64,000 nucleotides of DNA from assembly GCA_942486035.1 (NCBI GenBank), contig CALNXK010000108.1:601001-665000 (forward strand). Direction: 5' to 3'. Shown one piece after another: positions 12,547 through 23,568 of this stretch; the stretch's first letter is position 1; each line of letters begins with the position of its first letter. Source of the DNA: Porites lobata (lineage: Eukaryota > Cnidaria > Anthozoa > Scleractinia > Poritidae). A model generated the notes under the pieces. That model saw nothing but the letters and a program-made list of their open reading frames with translations. It was not told the DNA's origin and ran no database searches. The translations under genes and the position numbers were made by a program.

Positions 12547-12827
12547 AGAAACCTCTTTGCAATGAAGATATGTGCTTACCACAACAACAATTAGTATTAC
12601 ACTGACTTTCTTTGTTGACATAAATTTTTCGCTTTCACCGTCACGCAATAAACACGGCACAAAAAAAAAAATTGGAAACCGTCCAGTGGAAGAAGCCAAG
12701 AAAATGAAATGTTATAAAAGACTAACATATAAACAATTTTTCCAAATCTCAGGTCTTTGTGGCCCACAGTTTCTGAGTTATTTGCCAAAATGTTTCACGT
12801 TCCTTTGTAGAGAGCTGTATGGAGATG

Positions 12828-12871
12828 CCATATTGGTGGACAGTTTTGGAGTTTTGGTCCACCAATATGGC
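12828..12871. repeat. 15-bp hairpin GCCATATTGGTGGAC
   Basis: GCCATATTGGTGGAC at 12828 is followed after 14 bases by its exact inverted copy GTCCACCAATATGGC (12857-12871). Confidence 0.8.
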
Positions 12872-13042
12872 CGCCGGAAATCAACAAAAACATCTGGAGT
12901 TCACTTTTCCTATAAAAGCTCTTCCTTTTCACTCGAGAGCTACAACCCCGGACAAAACCTCTTGAGACAAATCGCGAAAATGCCTATTTTTTCCTGTCAT
13001 CACGGCAAAAACTGAAACCTCCGCCAAATGAATGCCCGATTT

Positions 13043-13137
13043 CCCCACTCCCCTTATCCAAAGTTGTTTAGGATAGCATGGCAATTATACACGTTGGTTC
13101 TTAGACAAAGACAACTTTGAATAGGGGGTGGGGAGGG
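13043..13137. repeat. Imperfect inverted repeat, ~26-bp arms
   Basis: CCCCACTCCCCTTATCCAAA near 13043 pairs with the C/T-rich complement of 'acaactttgaatagggggtggggaggggg' near 13111-13137, around a ~45-bp loop. Confidence 0.6.
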
Positions 13138-13399
13138 GGTTTACTTTTTGTGTTAAGGGGAGACGGGAGTAGGGCGCAAAAGTTAGAAAATAGATGGAAT
13201 TGTCTCAACAGTTTTGTTCGGGGTTGTCTGTGAAGGCCAGTTGTTCAAATCGCTGTAACTTCGCTATGTAAAATCGGAGGGTATTGATTTTTTGCAGAGA
13301 TGTTGTACTTGTCTAAAGCTTTGTGACCACTAAGGAAGGTGTCATAAAAACAATTAGGACCTATTTATTATGCACTTAGAACCGTATAACAGTTGCCAT

Positions 13400-13489
13400 C
13401 TTCGCGACGGTTGCGTTGACCTGTAGTGTACCTATGTGTACAAATAAAGGACTGTAGTATTCTGAATGAGGTAATATACATGCTTTATA
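13400..13489 (-). pseudogene. LINE RT fragment, downstream of insertion A
   Basis: On the minus strand this short piece reads KACILPHSEYYSPLF, the conserved start of the region after the RT thumb in CR1/L2-type LINEs. It continues the frame of the LINE fragment at 15320-15895 once the insertion 13490-15317 is removed. It degrades below ~13440. Confidence 0.7.
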
Positions 13490-15317
13490 GCGGAGCTCCA
13501 CGCGCGCGCTTCGCGCGCTCGTGGGCGGAGCCCCATAGCTTAGTAAATCTACCCATCCCAGAAAATTTGGTAATCACGTGACCGTACACCGACCGCCCGC
13601 CGACCGTGAAATGTGTTGTATTTATGTCACGATGGCCCCGCACTATTAAAATTTTGATTCCAAACTAACCATGGACGCGAAAATTCAGCCAGTTATTTCA
13701 AAATACAGGCGGGGAAGACCTTTTCTTACCCAGGTCACGCGTTGGTCACGTTCTACGCCCAATTTTTATGCTCTGATTGGTCAAAATTTGACAGGTGAGT
13801 TCATGAGGAAAATTTATGCAGCATCTTGAAACTTGTTTACTTTGAGAGCTGAAGCTGACAGAGTTTTTTGTCAACTTGTGATGTTTTTAACTGTCTCTTT
13901 CCACTGGATGTACAAAATGAAATACAGCTGCTATCAAGAGTCTTCTGTTATTCATGGATAGTTTGTTTATTGGTTTTTTGGTTGAGAGATCCGTCGCTTG
14001 TCAAAGTCGGAAATCCGGTTTTGGATGGCATCGTTTTCGTTTTTCGCCTTGCTTGATGCGTAAAGAGGATTCAAAATTCGCAAGCGATTCCCGCGTTACT
14101 TGGTAGCTTTCAGGAGCTGCATCTCGAATGGTAAGCCTGAGTAATGATTGTATTTGATGTTTGTTTTTTATATATATCTAATTTCATATGTAGTCGAGCA
14201 CAGTTTATGCAGCAAGTTTATGCACGTTTGTAAGATTTGAGACAATGATCTGACTTCGTATCAGGTTTGATATAAACTTGCAGAACTTTAAAAAGCCTTT
14301 AGGTATATTTTCTCACCGCAAATAGAAAAAAAACGTCCCGAAGAATATTTAGTTAGCGATTTTCTTGCCTCGAGTTCATCTTTGAGAAAAGCAAACACCT
14401 GGCGGCCGGCTTAAAACATAAACTTATTAAGCTTTAAGCTTTAAGACTCAGGATTTTTAGAAACGCTTTAATACTTGTCTTCGTGAATGAAAATTGTTGT
14501 CTCTGTAAATGTTTCACCGAATTATATTTCTTTTAGTGATTGTTAGTAGTCTCTCTTGCGATTTTGATCGCTGCGCCGTTCGTTTTCAGTCGTTCATGAA
14601 CATCGCTTGCCGGAGTTACCTCAAAACTGCGCGCGTATCAAACGTTTTTTAAAATTACACATCGTTATAAAACCCTTAAATAAAAAAAACAAACATAATA
14701 AATTATTTATTATGTTAAAGCGTAACTCTACTAATGTTCACTGCAAATTTGGCGCTCATTAAAAGTGAGAACTGGCTGGCCGTATGGGTGATTTTGGAAA
14801 TTTTTTGAACGGTTGCGCTAAAAGCCCACAATTGATCGTCCTGAATATTGACTGAGTGCAATTCAGTCTTGAAAAATTGTGAAATACTGCGTTCTGTCCG
14901 AGGTCTGTATTATAAACAATACTGTTTCACCTCAGATGTGATGTATAAAAAGTATAAAAGGTTGGTTTACACACCCCTGGATTTGTTGGCAAGATTTTGT
15001 AAAGTAAACTTGTCGAAAGCAAAAACTTTGGCCTGATTTGTTTTCCAAGAATTTGTTTTCCAGGTCTAATCTACTGTGATCAAGAGCCATTATGGCTCTT
15101 GAATGTGATCGAAGATGATTGCTATTTTTTAGGTGTTTTATATGGCTATCAACTCGATGTAAGATGTTTCACTCTAAAATCACTTAGCCTTTCCCTCAAA
15201 AGTCTCATGAATTTGCCTTTAAGTTAACTGATTTGTGGATTACAAGTTTACTGTTTCATTTAAATAATAAATTTATTAATGGGAGCTTCGCTTTTAGCCC
15301 TGGCTAAATCTATATAT
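13490..15317. mobile_element. TA-flanked insertion unit, copy A (1.83 kb)
   Basis: The unit begins GCGGAGCTCC with a GC-rich palindrome (13490-13540) and ends AAATCTATATAT; TA sits immediately outside both ends (13488-13489, 15318-15319). It splits a LINE reading frame that is restored exactly if one TA is kept, so the boundaries are firm. It is homologous to copy B (19971-22194) over most of its length: both contain the same ~62-codon frame (13868-14056), which is probably chance. There are no long terminal inverted repeats, only a subterminal echo (AGCGAAGCTCCC inverted near 15275). No transposase; class unknown. Confidence 0.8.
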
Positions 15318-15319
15318 TA

Positions 15320-15895
15320 AAGTTTTATCATTGAATCATGAGGAAGAAAACTCCTTATTCTCCTCAGCGCAGAGGCCTTCGCGTAGGCTTTCTTTAGTTG
15401 ATCTGATATGTGTTCTTTATAGGATAGGTCCTTATCTGGAGTAACTCCAAGAATCTTAATAGATCGAGTCAAACCACGACGAAAGAGTCTGTAGGTCTTT
15501 GTTGAAGGAAAATTCTAGAATGGTGGGAGATATATCTGACAGGTAGGCAGTTGTGTCGTCAGCGTACAGCCGCAATGATAAATTAGGAACACAGAAACTC
15601 AAGTTGTTAATGAAAATGTTGAACAGCAACGGCCCCAATAGTGAGCCTTTAGGAACGCTAGATTTCACTGTTTTAAGTTAGAACATACGCCCTCTAATCT
15701 GACACATTTTTGACGACCTAGCAGATAGATAGACATCAGTTCCAAGGCACGTGGAGAGAAGCCATAGGCCTTCAACTTCGCGAGCAAAAGTCGGTGGTTT
15801 ATGGCGTCAAACGCTTTGCTAAAGTCCACAGCGACCGTGCATGCTACAGCTTCCTTGTTATCAATGCTGTTCCTCCAATCTTCGGTCAAACCAAT
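15320..15895 (-). pseudogene. LINE RT fragment, upstream of insertion A
   Basis: The minus strand encodes RT palm motifs: FSKAFDAINHRLLLAKL (catalytic aspartate region, ~15800-15840), PKGSLLGPLLFNIFINNL (~15600-15650) and LYADDTT (the YADD active site, ~15550). It continues to a thumb segment ending at 15320, where insertion A begins. A one-base shift lies at ~15665 and a second stop near 15455. Both the 5' end (~15895) and the endonuclease are missing. Confidence 0.85.
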
Positions 15896-15900
15896 TGTTG

Positions 15901-16798
15901 TATTCCTTCTTTTACTTCATGAGTTCAATACAAATAAGTATTTTAAATTAGCAGGAAAATTTGAATTCAGTTTGCCCACCTCGGTAAACAAATTGCTTAT
16001 TTAATTCGCTTCTTTGCCGGGGCAAATTATGACCTCAATTGTAATTCAGTTTGTTCGCCTCGTTGCTCCATTCACCTCGTTAGAAAAAGTAGTGAGCTAC
16101 CATAGGAAGGTTATCTGGTGAAAACGATTTTGCTGGGTTGATTGTTGAGGGCACTTTGAGACAAATTGTCTCCTCACCTCGTGACAAGATTTCATCGATT
16201 GTAGGCCTACTCTGGGACCTTAAGTCCACGTAATTTTAGGCGACTTAAGGTGATTTAAGGTCACTTTAGGGGAAAAAGGTGACATTTAGGTGAATTACAT
16301 GTCAGTGAATATGTTGCAGTTAATTTTTTATTTCAGTTTTCGTTTGTTTTAAATTCATTAGCATACATAACCATACCCAGAAACAATGGAAAAATAAAAA
16401 TTAACTAAAATAAAAATTAACTACAACATATAAAAAAGTGATGTCTATTGATAACACTACCTCTCTAGGGACACAATGTCATAGCGTAAGTTAATTCAGT
16501 CTTGAAGACATCTACACTAGTCTTCCAAATTTTCAACAATCTCAGCTACCTAAGGTAGCTTGTGTCGCAGATGTATTCTAACTCTGGTTAGTAACATCTG
16601 CGAAGCAGTACTAATATCCTTGTTCTGGGCCCGAACGTACTAAAAGAATTACGAGCATTTTGAGTTTCCCTTCAACATGATTGGCAAATGGACAATGGCA
16701 TTTTTAACAGTCCAGTCCTGGCATGTGCATGTAGTCAAATCCTGATACACACATGGGGGGCTCAGACCTAGGTTCTTGCTGCTGTTTTGCAGACGGAC
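15901..16798. other. No gene seen; one dispersed repeat end
   Basis: AT-rich DNA. The motif 'ctactctgggac.ttaagtcc' with repeated 'gacttaaggtg/gatttaagg' at 16205-16275 recurs inverted at 35996-36050, so it is the edge of a dispersed repeat. Nothing else recognised. Confidence 0.5.
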
Positions 16799-16802
16799 TT
16801 AA

Positions 16803-18195
16803 AGGGGCTATGTCACACAACACGCATGCGCGAGCCAATGAAAACAAACTTGAAAAAGACGGCCCAACTTTTTCAAGTTGTGTCGGAGATTTTGGAAGGC
16901 TGTTTTTATCTGTCTAAATCTCAGCAATCGCCCGATAGTTAGCGAAGTTTTGTATTAAGAATCGTTCTATGGTGATTACAGAACAATTTTTTGACGTTAT
17001 TTTAAAATTGTTTGCCTGTGGAATGTTTTTACGTGGATTTACTGTGTCCTCTTATCAGCGGCCGTTGTAATGGCAGAGTTAATGACGGCTACTCCACAAT
17101 GAGTGATGGAATCTTTGATGGAATCTTCCCTATAGTTCACAGGACCTTTCTATTGAGTTATTTTAGAGGCTACTGGCTCTTGGATTTTTCTTGTACTCAA
17201 AGTATGTGGACATATAATGAAGCGGCTATCGAGTTGGCGGCGGCCGTTTTTTGTAAACGATTACAAGAGCATCAGGCCATGAGTTTCGTGACGAAACTAA
17301 ACTCCTGGCGAAGGAAACATTCTAAAATTCGGCTAGATTCCTTCTTGTATTTATCTCGATTCACGGCAAAGATAAACACGACCGTTTGCTCGTCCAGATT
17401 GTTCTCAACGGACTTAGAGAGGCACCTTAGTACGAGTTAGATCCTGTAAATGCCATGTTTTTGAACTGTTTGTGTTCGAGCATAATTTTGGAAAATAGCA
17501 GAGTTTACTTTCCCTTTTTATCAACGGACTGCTTATAGTGGAGTAGTATACCAATGATGCTTGGTTCTGTTTTTCTCGACGTCGCAGTGATTCGGCACGA
17601 TCGAACAATTTTGCGCGATAATGTATGTTTCCCTAAGATCAAAACAAAGACTTGGTCTCTTGTTCTATCAGCATCTAAATTATAAAATCAATAGCGACAG
17701 ACAAGTCTAATTGTTAATGATTTGAAACAGTCTTGGTCTTTATCTTCGGTCTAGCGTCTTTTGTAGCTCGTTTGTAAAATACAACTTCCATTTATTTTGT
17801 TGAATAAGACAATATGTTGTTATTGAATTTTTGTTTGCGCTCTATTTTATGAATGGCATTCGTTTTTACTTCAAAACTACAAGTAAAATTGTCGTCACAA
17901 TTTTATTCTTGATCTAGCATAACCAGAGAAGAAATTAACGTTCCATAAATTCTATCGAAATATCCCTTATCTAAACCCATTTCGCTTGTTAACCTCTCTA
18001 AATTCGGAACCTTGGAGGTGACAAACATGAAGAAAGTCACGCGTTAAAAACAATAGAATTTTGACAGTTGCAAGTAATTTGCATAACCTCAGAGCGCACA
18101 TGGAGAAAGTCACGCGTTAAAAACAATAGAATTTTGACAGTTGAAAGTAATTTGCATAACCTCAGAGCGCATGCTCTCCAGCTGACATAGCCCCT
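16803..18195. mobile_element. TTAA-flanked DNA transposon, 1.39 kb
   Basis: AGGGGCTATGTCA at 16803 is matched by its exact inverted copy ending at 18195, and perfect TTAA lies outside both ends (16799-16802 and 18196-18199). TTAA duplications are characteristic of piggyBac and Kolobok superfamilies. The only sizeable open frame (17012-17440, 142 codons) resembles no transposase, so the element is non-autonomous. Confidence 0.8.
18032..18177. repeat. 73-bp direct repeat, two copies
   Basis: The unit starting GAAAGTCACGCGTTAAAAAC at 18032 is repeated from 18105 with about two differences. It lies just inside the right end of the TTAA element, a common place for subterminal transposase-binding repeats (inference). 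Confidence 0.85.
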
Positions 18196-18199
18196 TTAA

Positions 18200-18822
18200 C
18201 CCAGAGTTCAGTTCCATCTGTGGCACAGGCTAATATTAAGGGTGTTGGTTTTGTATTACATACGCAGGGACAAAATCTCAGTTAGAAGCAACCAAAAGGG
18301 TAAATTTTTCCTTTTTTTTTCCAAAAAACAAAACCCTAAAAGTACAGTATTTCAATACGTCTCTGTAAAATACTATAAGCTGGTTTGTAGCAAAAACTTT
18401 ATATTGAAGTGTCTTTTTTTCATAATTTGACAACAAACATTTAAGTAATTAATTCAAAACATCTAAATCACTTATCGATATCGCACATTATGGAAATGAC
18501 GATCCCTACTGTATGTCTTGGCAGTTGCTCTGCCAATGTTTGTCCTCACACGTTTGGCAAAGATGGTGTTTTTCCAATTGAATTCAAAATATAAAGTTGG
18601 TAGTTCTCGCAGTATATATTGCTCCTTTCCTGCCTCAGTCAATCAAACCACTTTCAAATACTTGCTTCGCTAGTTAAAAAGGTTAAAGGCATGTTTATAG
18701 TGGAAGGTGCACTTAGCTAGTCAGCTAATTTACAGGCACTCCACTCAAACATTTAGAAACAAATAATTCAAATACAACATAACAGGATTAAAAACCGCTA
18801 CTGGCAGAAGGCAACCAGTTGG
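18200..18822. other. No gene seen
   Basis: AT-rich intergenic DNA; no repeat or gene recognised. Confidence 0.5.
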
Positions 18823-18882
18823 CTATTTACAAGCGCGGCCGAGAATTTGAACTCGGGACGACCAAGCACAAATCCAGCAAGT

Positions 18883-18953
18883 GGCCAGAGCGGGACTCGA
18901 ACCCGGGACCGCCGGATTGCGAGTCCGACGCGCAGACCACTCGGCCACGCTGC
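18883..18953 (-). repeat. tRNA-derived SINE-like element
   Basis: The minus strand reads as a tRNA with a box A-like GTGGCCGAGTGGTC, an anticodon stem-loop (loop CTCGCAA, which would give anticodon CGC) and a box B-like GGTTCGAGTCC. The 5' GCAGCGT has no pairing partner at the 3' end, so the acceptor stem does not form and this is not a working tRNA gene. A second degraded box B-like piece follows at 18835-18865 (TTGAACTCGGGACGACC, plus strand). These features fit a tRNA-derived SINE or tRNA pseudogene. Confidence 0.55.
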
Positions 18954-19524
18954 TAGTGAACTGAACTCTTTTCCCATGGTCTCTTTGGAAACTTTCCAGT
19001 CGGGTTGATTTCATGAGTGCATTTATGCACCAGCAGAAACAACCAAGCTTAGCTTTAACCAACCTCGCTCTGTTCCACGCGGCAGCATTATGCGTCATGT
19101 TTAAGCCGATGGTAGTACCAAGTGTAAACGTTTCCAATATTATCTCAGAAATTCCCATTTAGGAGATCTTCAAGCGAATACGCAACGTACAATTGACAAC
19201 AAGAGCGCATTTCTATCCGCAATTTTGTTTCTCCCTGAATTCCACCGCAGTCGCAAGCTAATTTCCATTGTTTCTCGCGCCCGCCCTCTCCCCGCCTCCA
19301 GACCAGCTAGTCACGTGACCAAAACACACTACTTTCAGGCGGCCATAACTTGGAGGAAAGAGCTGTATTATTTCGCTTTTCTACGTTCTTCATCAATAAT
19401 GGTCGATTACATCAAACCGTTTGGCAGGGAGCAATCACGACAACATAAACAAAGCGCAGTTTTACGAACCTTCGATGTACAAAGCTTGAATTTCTGTCTG
19501 GAAGGGAAGACCTAAAAAGGCGAC

Positions 19525-19968
19525 TGTACAATTTCCGATCCAGGGGGAAGGTTCGTCATGGTTGATATCAAATTAGAAAGTAAGATCTTAACCTTGGTCA
19601 ATATTTATGCACCGAATAAAGACAAGCCTACATTCTTCCAAAACGATCTAAACCAACTTCTCTGTTTTGACTGCAGCGAGATAATTCTTGGTGGAGACTT
19701 TAATTTAGTGCTTGATGTCCAAAAAGACAAAAAAGGTGTAAGACCGGTAACCCACAACAACTCGTTAAAAGAGGTCAAGCACATTTCAAATGTATTGGAT
19801 CTCATAGACATTTGGCGTTGCTTTAATCCAGAAGCTAAAAGATTCACTTGGAGGAGAAGAAAACCTGACGTACACTGCCGTCTAGACTTTTTTTGACCAG
19901 CTCTAGCTTAAGTACAACTATCACCAATGCAGACATATTACCTGGGTACAAGACAGATCACTCTTTAA
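19525..19968 (+). pseudogene. L1/Tx1-like LINE, endonuclease C-terminal half
   Basis: The open frame reads the second half of an apurinic endonuclease: LTLVNIYAPNKDK, ILGGDFNLVLD and RRRKPDVHCRLDFF, then, after a one-base shift near 19893, ITNADILPGYKTDHSLI, which holds the conserved TDHSLI ending with the catalytic DH pair. The 5' half and ORF1 are missing. The frame runs straight into the TA-flanked insertion at 19971 and resumes at 22197. Confidence 0.85.
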
Positions 19969-19970
19969 TA

Positions 19971-22194
19971 GCGGGGCTCCCGCGCGCGCGAAGCGCGCGT
20001 GGGACAGAGCCCCATACCCATGGAATATGGTCAACCTCTTTTCGTTTGGTTGTCACGCCGTGCGTACGTACGTACGCGTCTACAGATTGTACGGGTGGGG
20101 TATGGGAGACTATCAAAAGGAAGGGAGGGGTGTCTCAGACGTGTCTTGGCAAGTCCACATCTTTAATATAGGATTTTAGTATAGGACATTCACAATATGG
20201 TCAATTGACAGCTGTCAAAACAGGATAGCCACTGACCAGTATCCCATGACCATATCACGGGCTCATATGTCAACTCATCGAGGTGACGTGATTTATTTGG
20301 AAGCTGTCCGCTGACCAGTTAATTGTTTTACTAGATCGCGAACAATGTTCAATCTCATACTTTTACTAGTTAAACTGATAATGCACACATATTGGACATC
20401 AATGTTTTGATCAATTGACAGCTGTCGGTAGGTACTTTAAGTAAAAACAGGGTACCCGCTGACCAGTGTCACTTGTCCGTATCGCGGGCTCAGGTGTCGA
20501 CCCATCGAGGTCAAGTATTTTTTGAAGTTATCCGCTGACAAGTTACTAGTTTTCAATTGATCGCAGGCTCAAGATCAATTTTTTCTAAATTCATATGAAA
20601 TATGTTGTGTTTATGTGCTACACAATTAAAATTTTGATTGCAAACTGACCTTGGACGCGAAAATTCAGCCAGCTGTTACAGGCAGGGAAGACAGTTGCTT
20701 ATGACTTTTCTCACCATGGTCACGCGTTGGTCACGCTCTACGTCCAATTTTTATGCTCTGATTGGTCAAAATTTGACAGGTGAGTTCATGCGGAAAATTT
20801 ATGCAGCATCTTGAATCTTGTTTACTTTGACAGCTGAAGCTGACAGAGTTTTGTGTCAACTTGTGATGTTTTTAATTGTCTTTTTCCACTGGATGTGCAA
20901 AATGAAATTCAGCTGCTATCAGGAGTCTTTTGTTATTCATGGCTAGTTTGTTTATTGGGTTTTTGGTTGAGGAATACGTCGCTTGTCAAAGTCGCAAATC
21001 CGATTTCGGATGGCATCGTTTTGGTTTTCACCTTGCTTGATGCGTAAGAGGATTGCAAAGTCTGAAGCGATACTGGCTTTTCTTGATACCTTTCAGGAGC
21101 TACATCTCGAATGGTAAGCCAGAGAAATTATTGTATTTGATGTTTGTTTTTTGGTATCTAATTTAATGAATTCAGGCAGAGTTTATGCGGGCATTTAGTT
21201 TATGCACGTTTGTAAGATTTGTGACAATGATCTGACCGAGTATCAGGTTTGATAAAAGCTTACAGAACTTTAAAAAGCCTTTAGACAGTTTCTCACCGCA
21301 AATAGAAAGAAAACGTTCCAAAGAATATTTAGTTATAATTCTGGCCGGAAAAGAAAGCGTTGAGCGATTTTCTTGCCTCGAGTTCGTCTTTGAAAAAAGC
21401 AACCACCGGGAAGCCGGCTTAAAACATAAACTTAAGCTTGAAGCTTGAAGACTCAGGGTTTTTAGGGACACTTTAATACTTGTATTCATGAATGAAAATT
21501 GTTGTCTCTGTATATGTTTCACCGAATTATATTTCTTTTATTGATTGTTAGTAGTCTCTCTTGTAATTTTACTCGCTGTGCCGATTGCTTTCAGTCGTTC
21601 AGTGAACATCGTTTGCAGGAGTACTCAAAATGCCGCGCGTTAAACCATTAAATAAAAAATAAACAGAATAAATTCTTTATAATGTTGGAGCGTAACTCTG
21701 TTAATGTTCATTCAAACACTCGCCACAGCTCGCTCTGCAAAAGTGAGAAACGGATGGCCGTATAGGTGATTTTGGAAATTTTTTTAACAGTTTATGAATG
21801 CCGGTATGATAAAAACAGTTGGTTTACACGCACCCAGATTTGTTGACAAGATTTTGCAAAGTAAACTTGTCGAACGCAAAAAAGTTGGCCTGATTTTTTT
21901 TCCACTGATTAATCTACGGTGATCAAGAGCCATTATGGCTCTTAAATGTGATCGAAGATGATTACCAGTTTTTGAGTGTTTTTGAGGCTATCAAGTCGAT
22001 GTAAGATTTGGTTCACTCTTGGGCTGTTTGCAAATTATTTTTCTCTAAAATCTGGTAGCCTTTCTCTCAAAAGTGACATAAATGTGCTCTAAAGTTAACT
22101 GAATTGTGGAATTCGAATACAAGTTTATTGTTTAATTTAAATTATAAATTTATTAATGGGAGCCTCGCTTTTAGCCCTAGCTAAATCTATATAT
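19971..22194. mobile_element. TA-flanked insertion unit, copy B (2.22 kb)
   Basis: Starts GCGGGGCTCCCGCGCGCGCG (palindromic) and ends AAATCTATATAT, flanked by TA at 19969-19970 and 22195-22196. It splits the L1/Tx1-like LINE frame, which is restored if one TA is kept. From ~20620 to the end it aligns with 13640-15317 of copy A at roughly 80-85% by eye. It has ~500 bp (20030-20620) that copy A lacks, made largely of the duplicated block at 20199-20575. Non-coding; class unknown. Confidence 0.8.
20199..20575. repeat. ~211-bp diverged tandem repeat inside copy B
   Basis: 'GGTCAATTGACAGCTGTC ... CCGCTGACCAGTTA' recurs with the order 'gacagctgtc - ctgaccagt - tatc.cgggctca - cgaggt - ccgctgac.agtta' about 211 bp later. 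It is present only in copy B and accounts for most of its extra length. Confidence 0.6.
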
Positions 22195-22196
22195 TA

Positions 22197-22659
22197 TCTA
22201 TTCATTTGGCAAATAATGCAAACCTCAGGGGCCCGGGTTTTTGGAAATTGAACACCTCTTTCCTGTTAGATGAAGAATATGTGAGCCTAATCAAGAAAAC
22301 AATCACTGATGTCGCAAGTGAATATGCGAACAATAACGAGATTGATGCCATTCTATTATGGGACACCATGAAGATGCAAATTAGGTTAAGCTCTCTAAAC
22401 TATGCAAGGAGATTGAAAGCTAAAATGAAATCACTTGAGTTAAAACTTGAATCTGAAATATTGTCTCTCCAAAAGGAGTTAGAAGAAAACAACATTTCTG
22501 AAAATGAGAAAGTCCAGTTTTATAGTGAAATAGATGTTAAGATTGTACAAAGAGAAGAAATGTCAAAATATAAAACTCGAGGAGCAATATTAAGTCTCGG
22601 TGACATAATGAAGGAGAGAAAAACGACATTTCAATTAAAAAAACCATCAAACACCTCAC
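22197..22659 (+). pseudogene. L1/Tx1-like LINE, EN-RT linker
   Basis: Continues the LINE broken at 19968. The segment RGPGFWKLNTSFLLDEEYVS is the diagnostic linker motif of L1-type ORF2, followed by an acidic/basic helical stretch to ~22580. Near 22590 the reading frame shifts and the expected aromatic residue codon is a TGA, so this part is dead. It ends at the CAT microsatellite; the element resumes at 29235 with only ~25 codons unaccounted for. Confidence 0.85.
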
Positions 22660-22683
22660 ATTCATCATCATCATCATCATCAT
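22660..22683 (-). repeat. (CAT)n microsatellite, likely LINE tail
   Basis: Eight CAT units. On the minus strand this reads ATAAATGATGATGATGATG preceded by an A-rich run, the form of a minus-strand LINE 3' tail. It marks the left edge of the block inserted into the L1/Tx1-like LINE. Confidence 0.6.
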
Positions 22684-23560
22684 TTATTAGCCTTTTTTTT
22701 TTTACAACAAATTTAACAGGATACAGCAGGTTGTAAGGCGAGGAGACCTCAAGAAACCACCAATTTTTTAATATGTTATTTATTGTTTCTTTAAACTCCT
22801 TTCCCAAAATATATGTAGCTATTTAACATAATGTATTTTCATTGGCTTCTATGACACCTTTAAGACGTTTAATTAACTTTTTTTAATTTTTTTGTTGTTC
22901 TAATTAGGTTTCAGATACCAAAGAGTATCAGGACTTTCTTCAAATGTACAATGGCAAATCAAAGACAAGGGAAACTGGTATGTACAGTATGAGTTTACAT
23001 GTAACTTCTCCAGTCATTTACTGAAAACCTTGGTTTTCTCCAAATTAAATCAGTCTGTGTGCATTACAGTTGCACTCAACCTCTCCTTATTTAGAAAAAT
23101 TTGATGTTTTGGTGCACAAATAGGTAATTTAGAGGACACAGAAATTATTAAAGGGTTTTCCTCTATGAAATGAACACAACCATTAAACTGTGATCTGTAC
23201 CGTATTCTTCAAAGATGCCTTACATATGGCTGCCTGTAATAATTCACAAATAAACCATTTCTCCTGCAATTTTTAACTGGATAGCCGGTTAAATGTTGCC
23301 ATTTTATATATCGATCTGTTGGCACAGCTTAGTATCATGAAATTAGCATAATTAAAAAAAATCGTGATATTCCTCGTGTAGTTTTTACCTGGCATTCAAT
23401 AATTTCAGACTTAATATCTTTGTTTACAATGGTATATTAATTCATTTCACTTACTGGAAATGCCAACTTCCGAATGACGCAAACAAGTTTTACAATGGTT
23501 GGTTTCACTCAACCACAGGAAGCTTTGCCCATTATTGAGAATGTACAAAACAATGCAAAG
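22684..23560. other. Probable LINE 3' UTR and 5' leader; no gene
   Basis: Left part may be the 3' UTR of a minus-strand LINE whose tail is at 22660; right part leads into the plus-strand LINE at 23569. No coding motif seen. Confidence 0.4.
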
Positions 23561-23568
23561 GGCTTCAC

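Larger units (their letters stand above)
12547..13395. other. Non-coding, two hairpins
   Basis: An open frame of ~147 codons lies at 12572-13015, but it starts inside repeat-flanking DNA, has no family resemblance and overlaps a hairpin, so I do not call it a gene. Hairpins are listed separately. Confidence 0.5.

Noticed and set aside
12572..13015. 147-codon open frame
   Set aside because: No recognisable domain, overlaps a hairpin and repeat flank, and frames on the other strand are also open; likely chance.
13490..15317. Helitron interpretation of the palindromic terminus
   Set aside because: No TC start or CTRR end at either boundary, and a TA appears duplicated; the hairpin is also at the very tip rather than ~10 bp inside.
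17012..17440. 142-codon open frame inside the TTAA element
   Set aside because: No transposase-like motif or acidic triad; composition is ordinary and the element looks non-autonomous.
18883..18953. Functional tRNA-Ala(CGC) gene
   Set aside because: Acceptor stem does not pair and the D-arm region is of a different type; better explained as a SINE or pseudogene.
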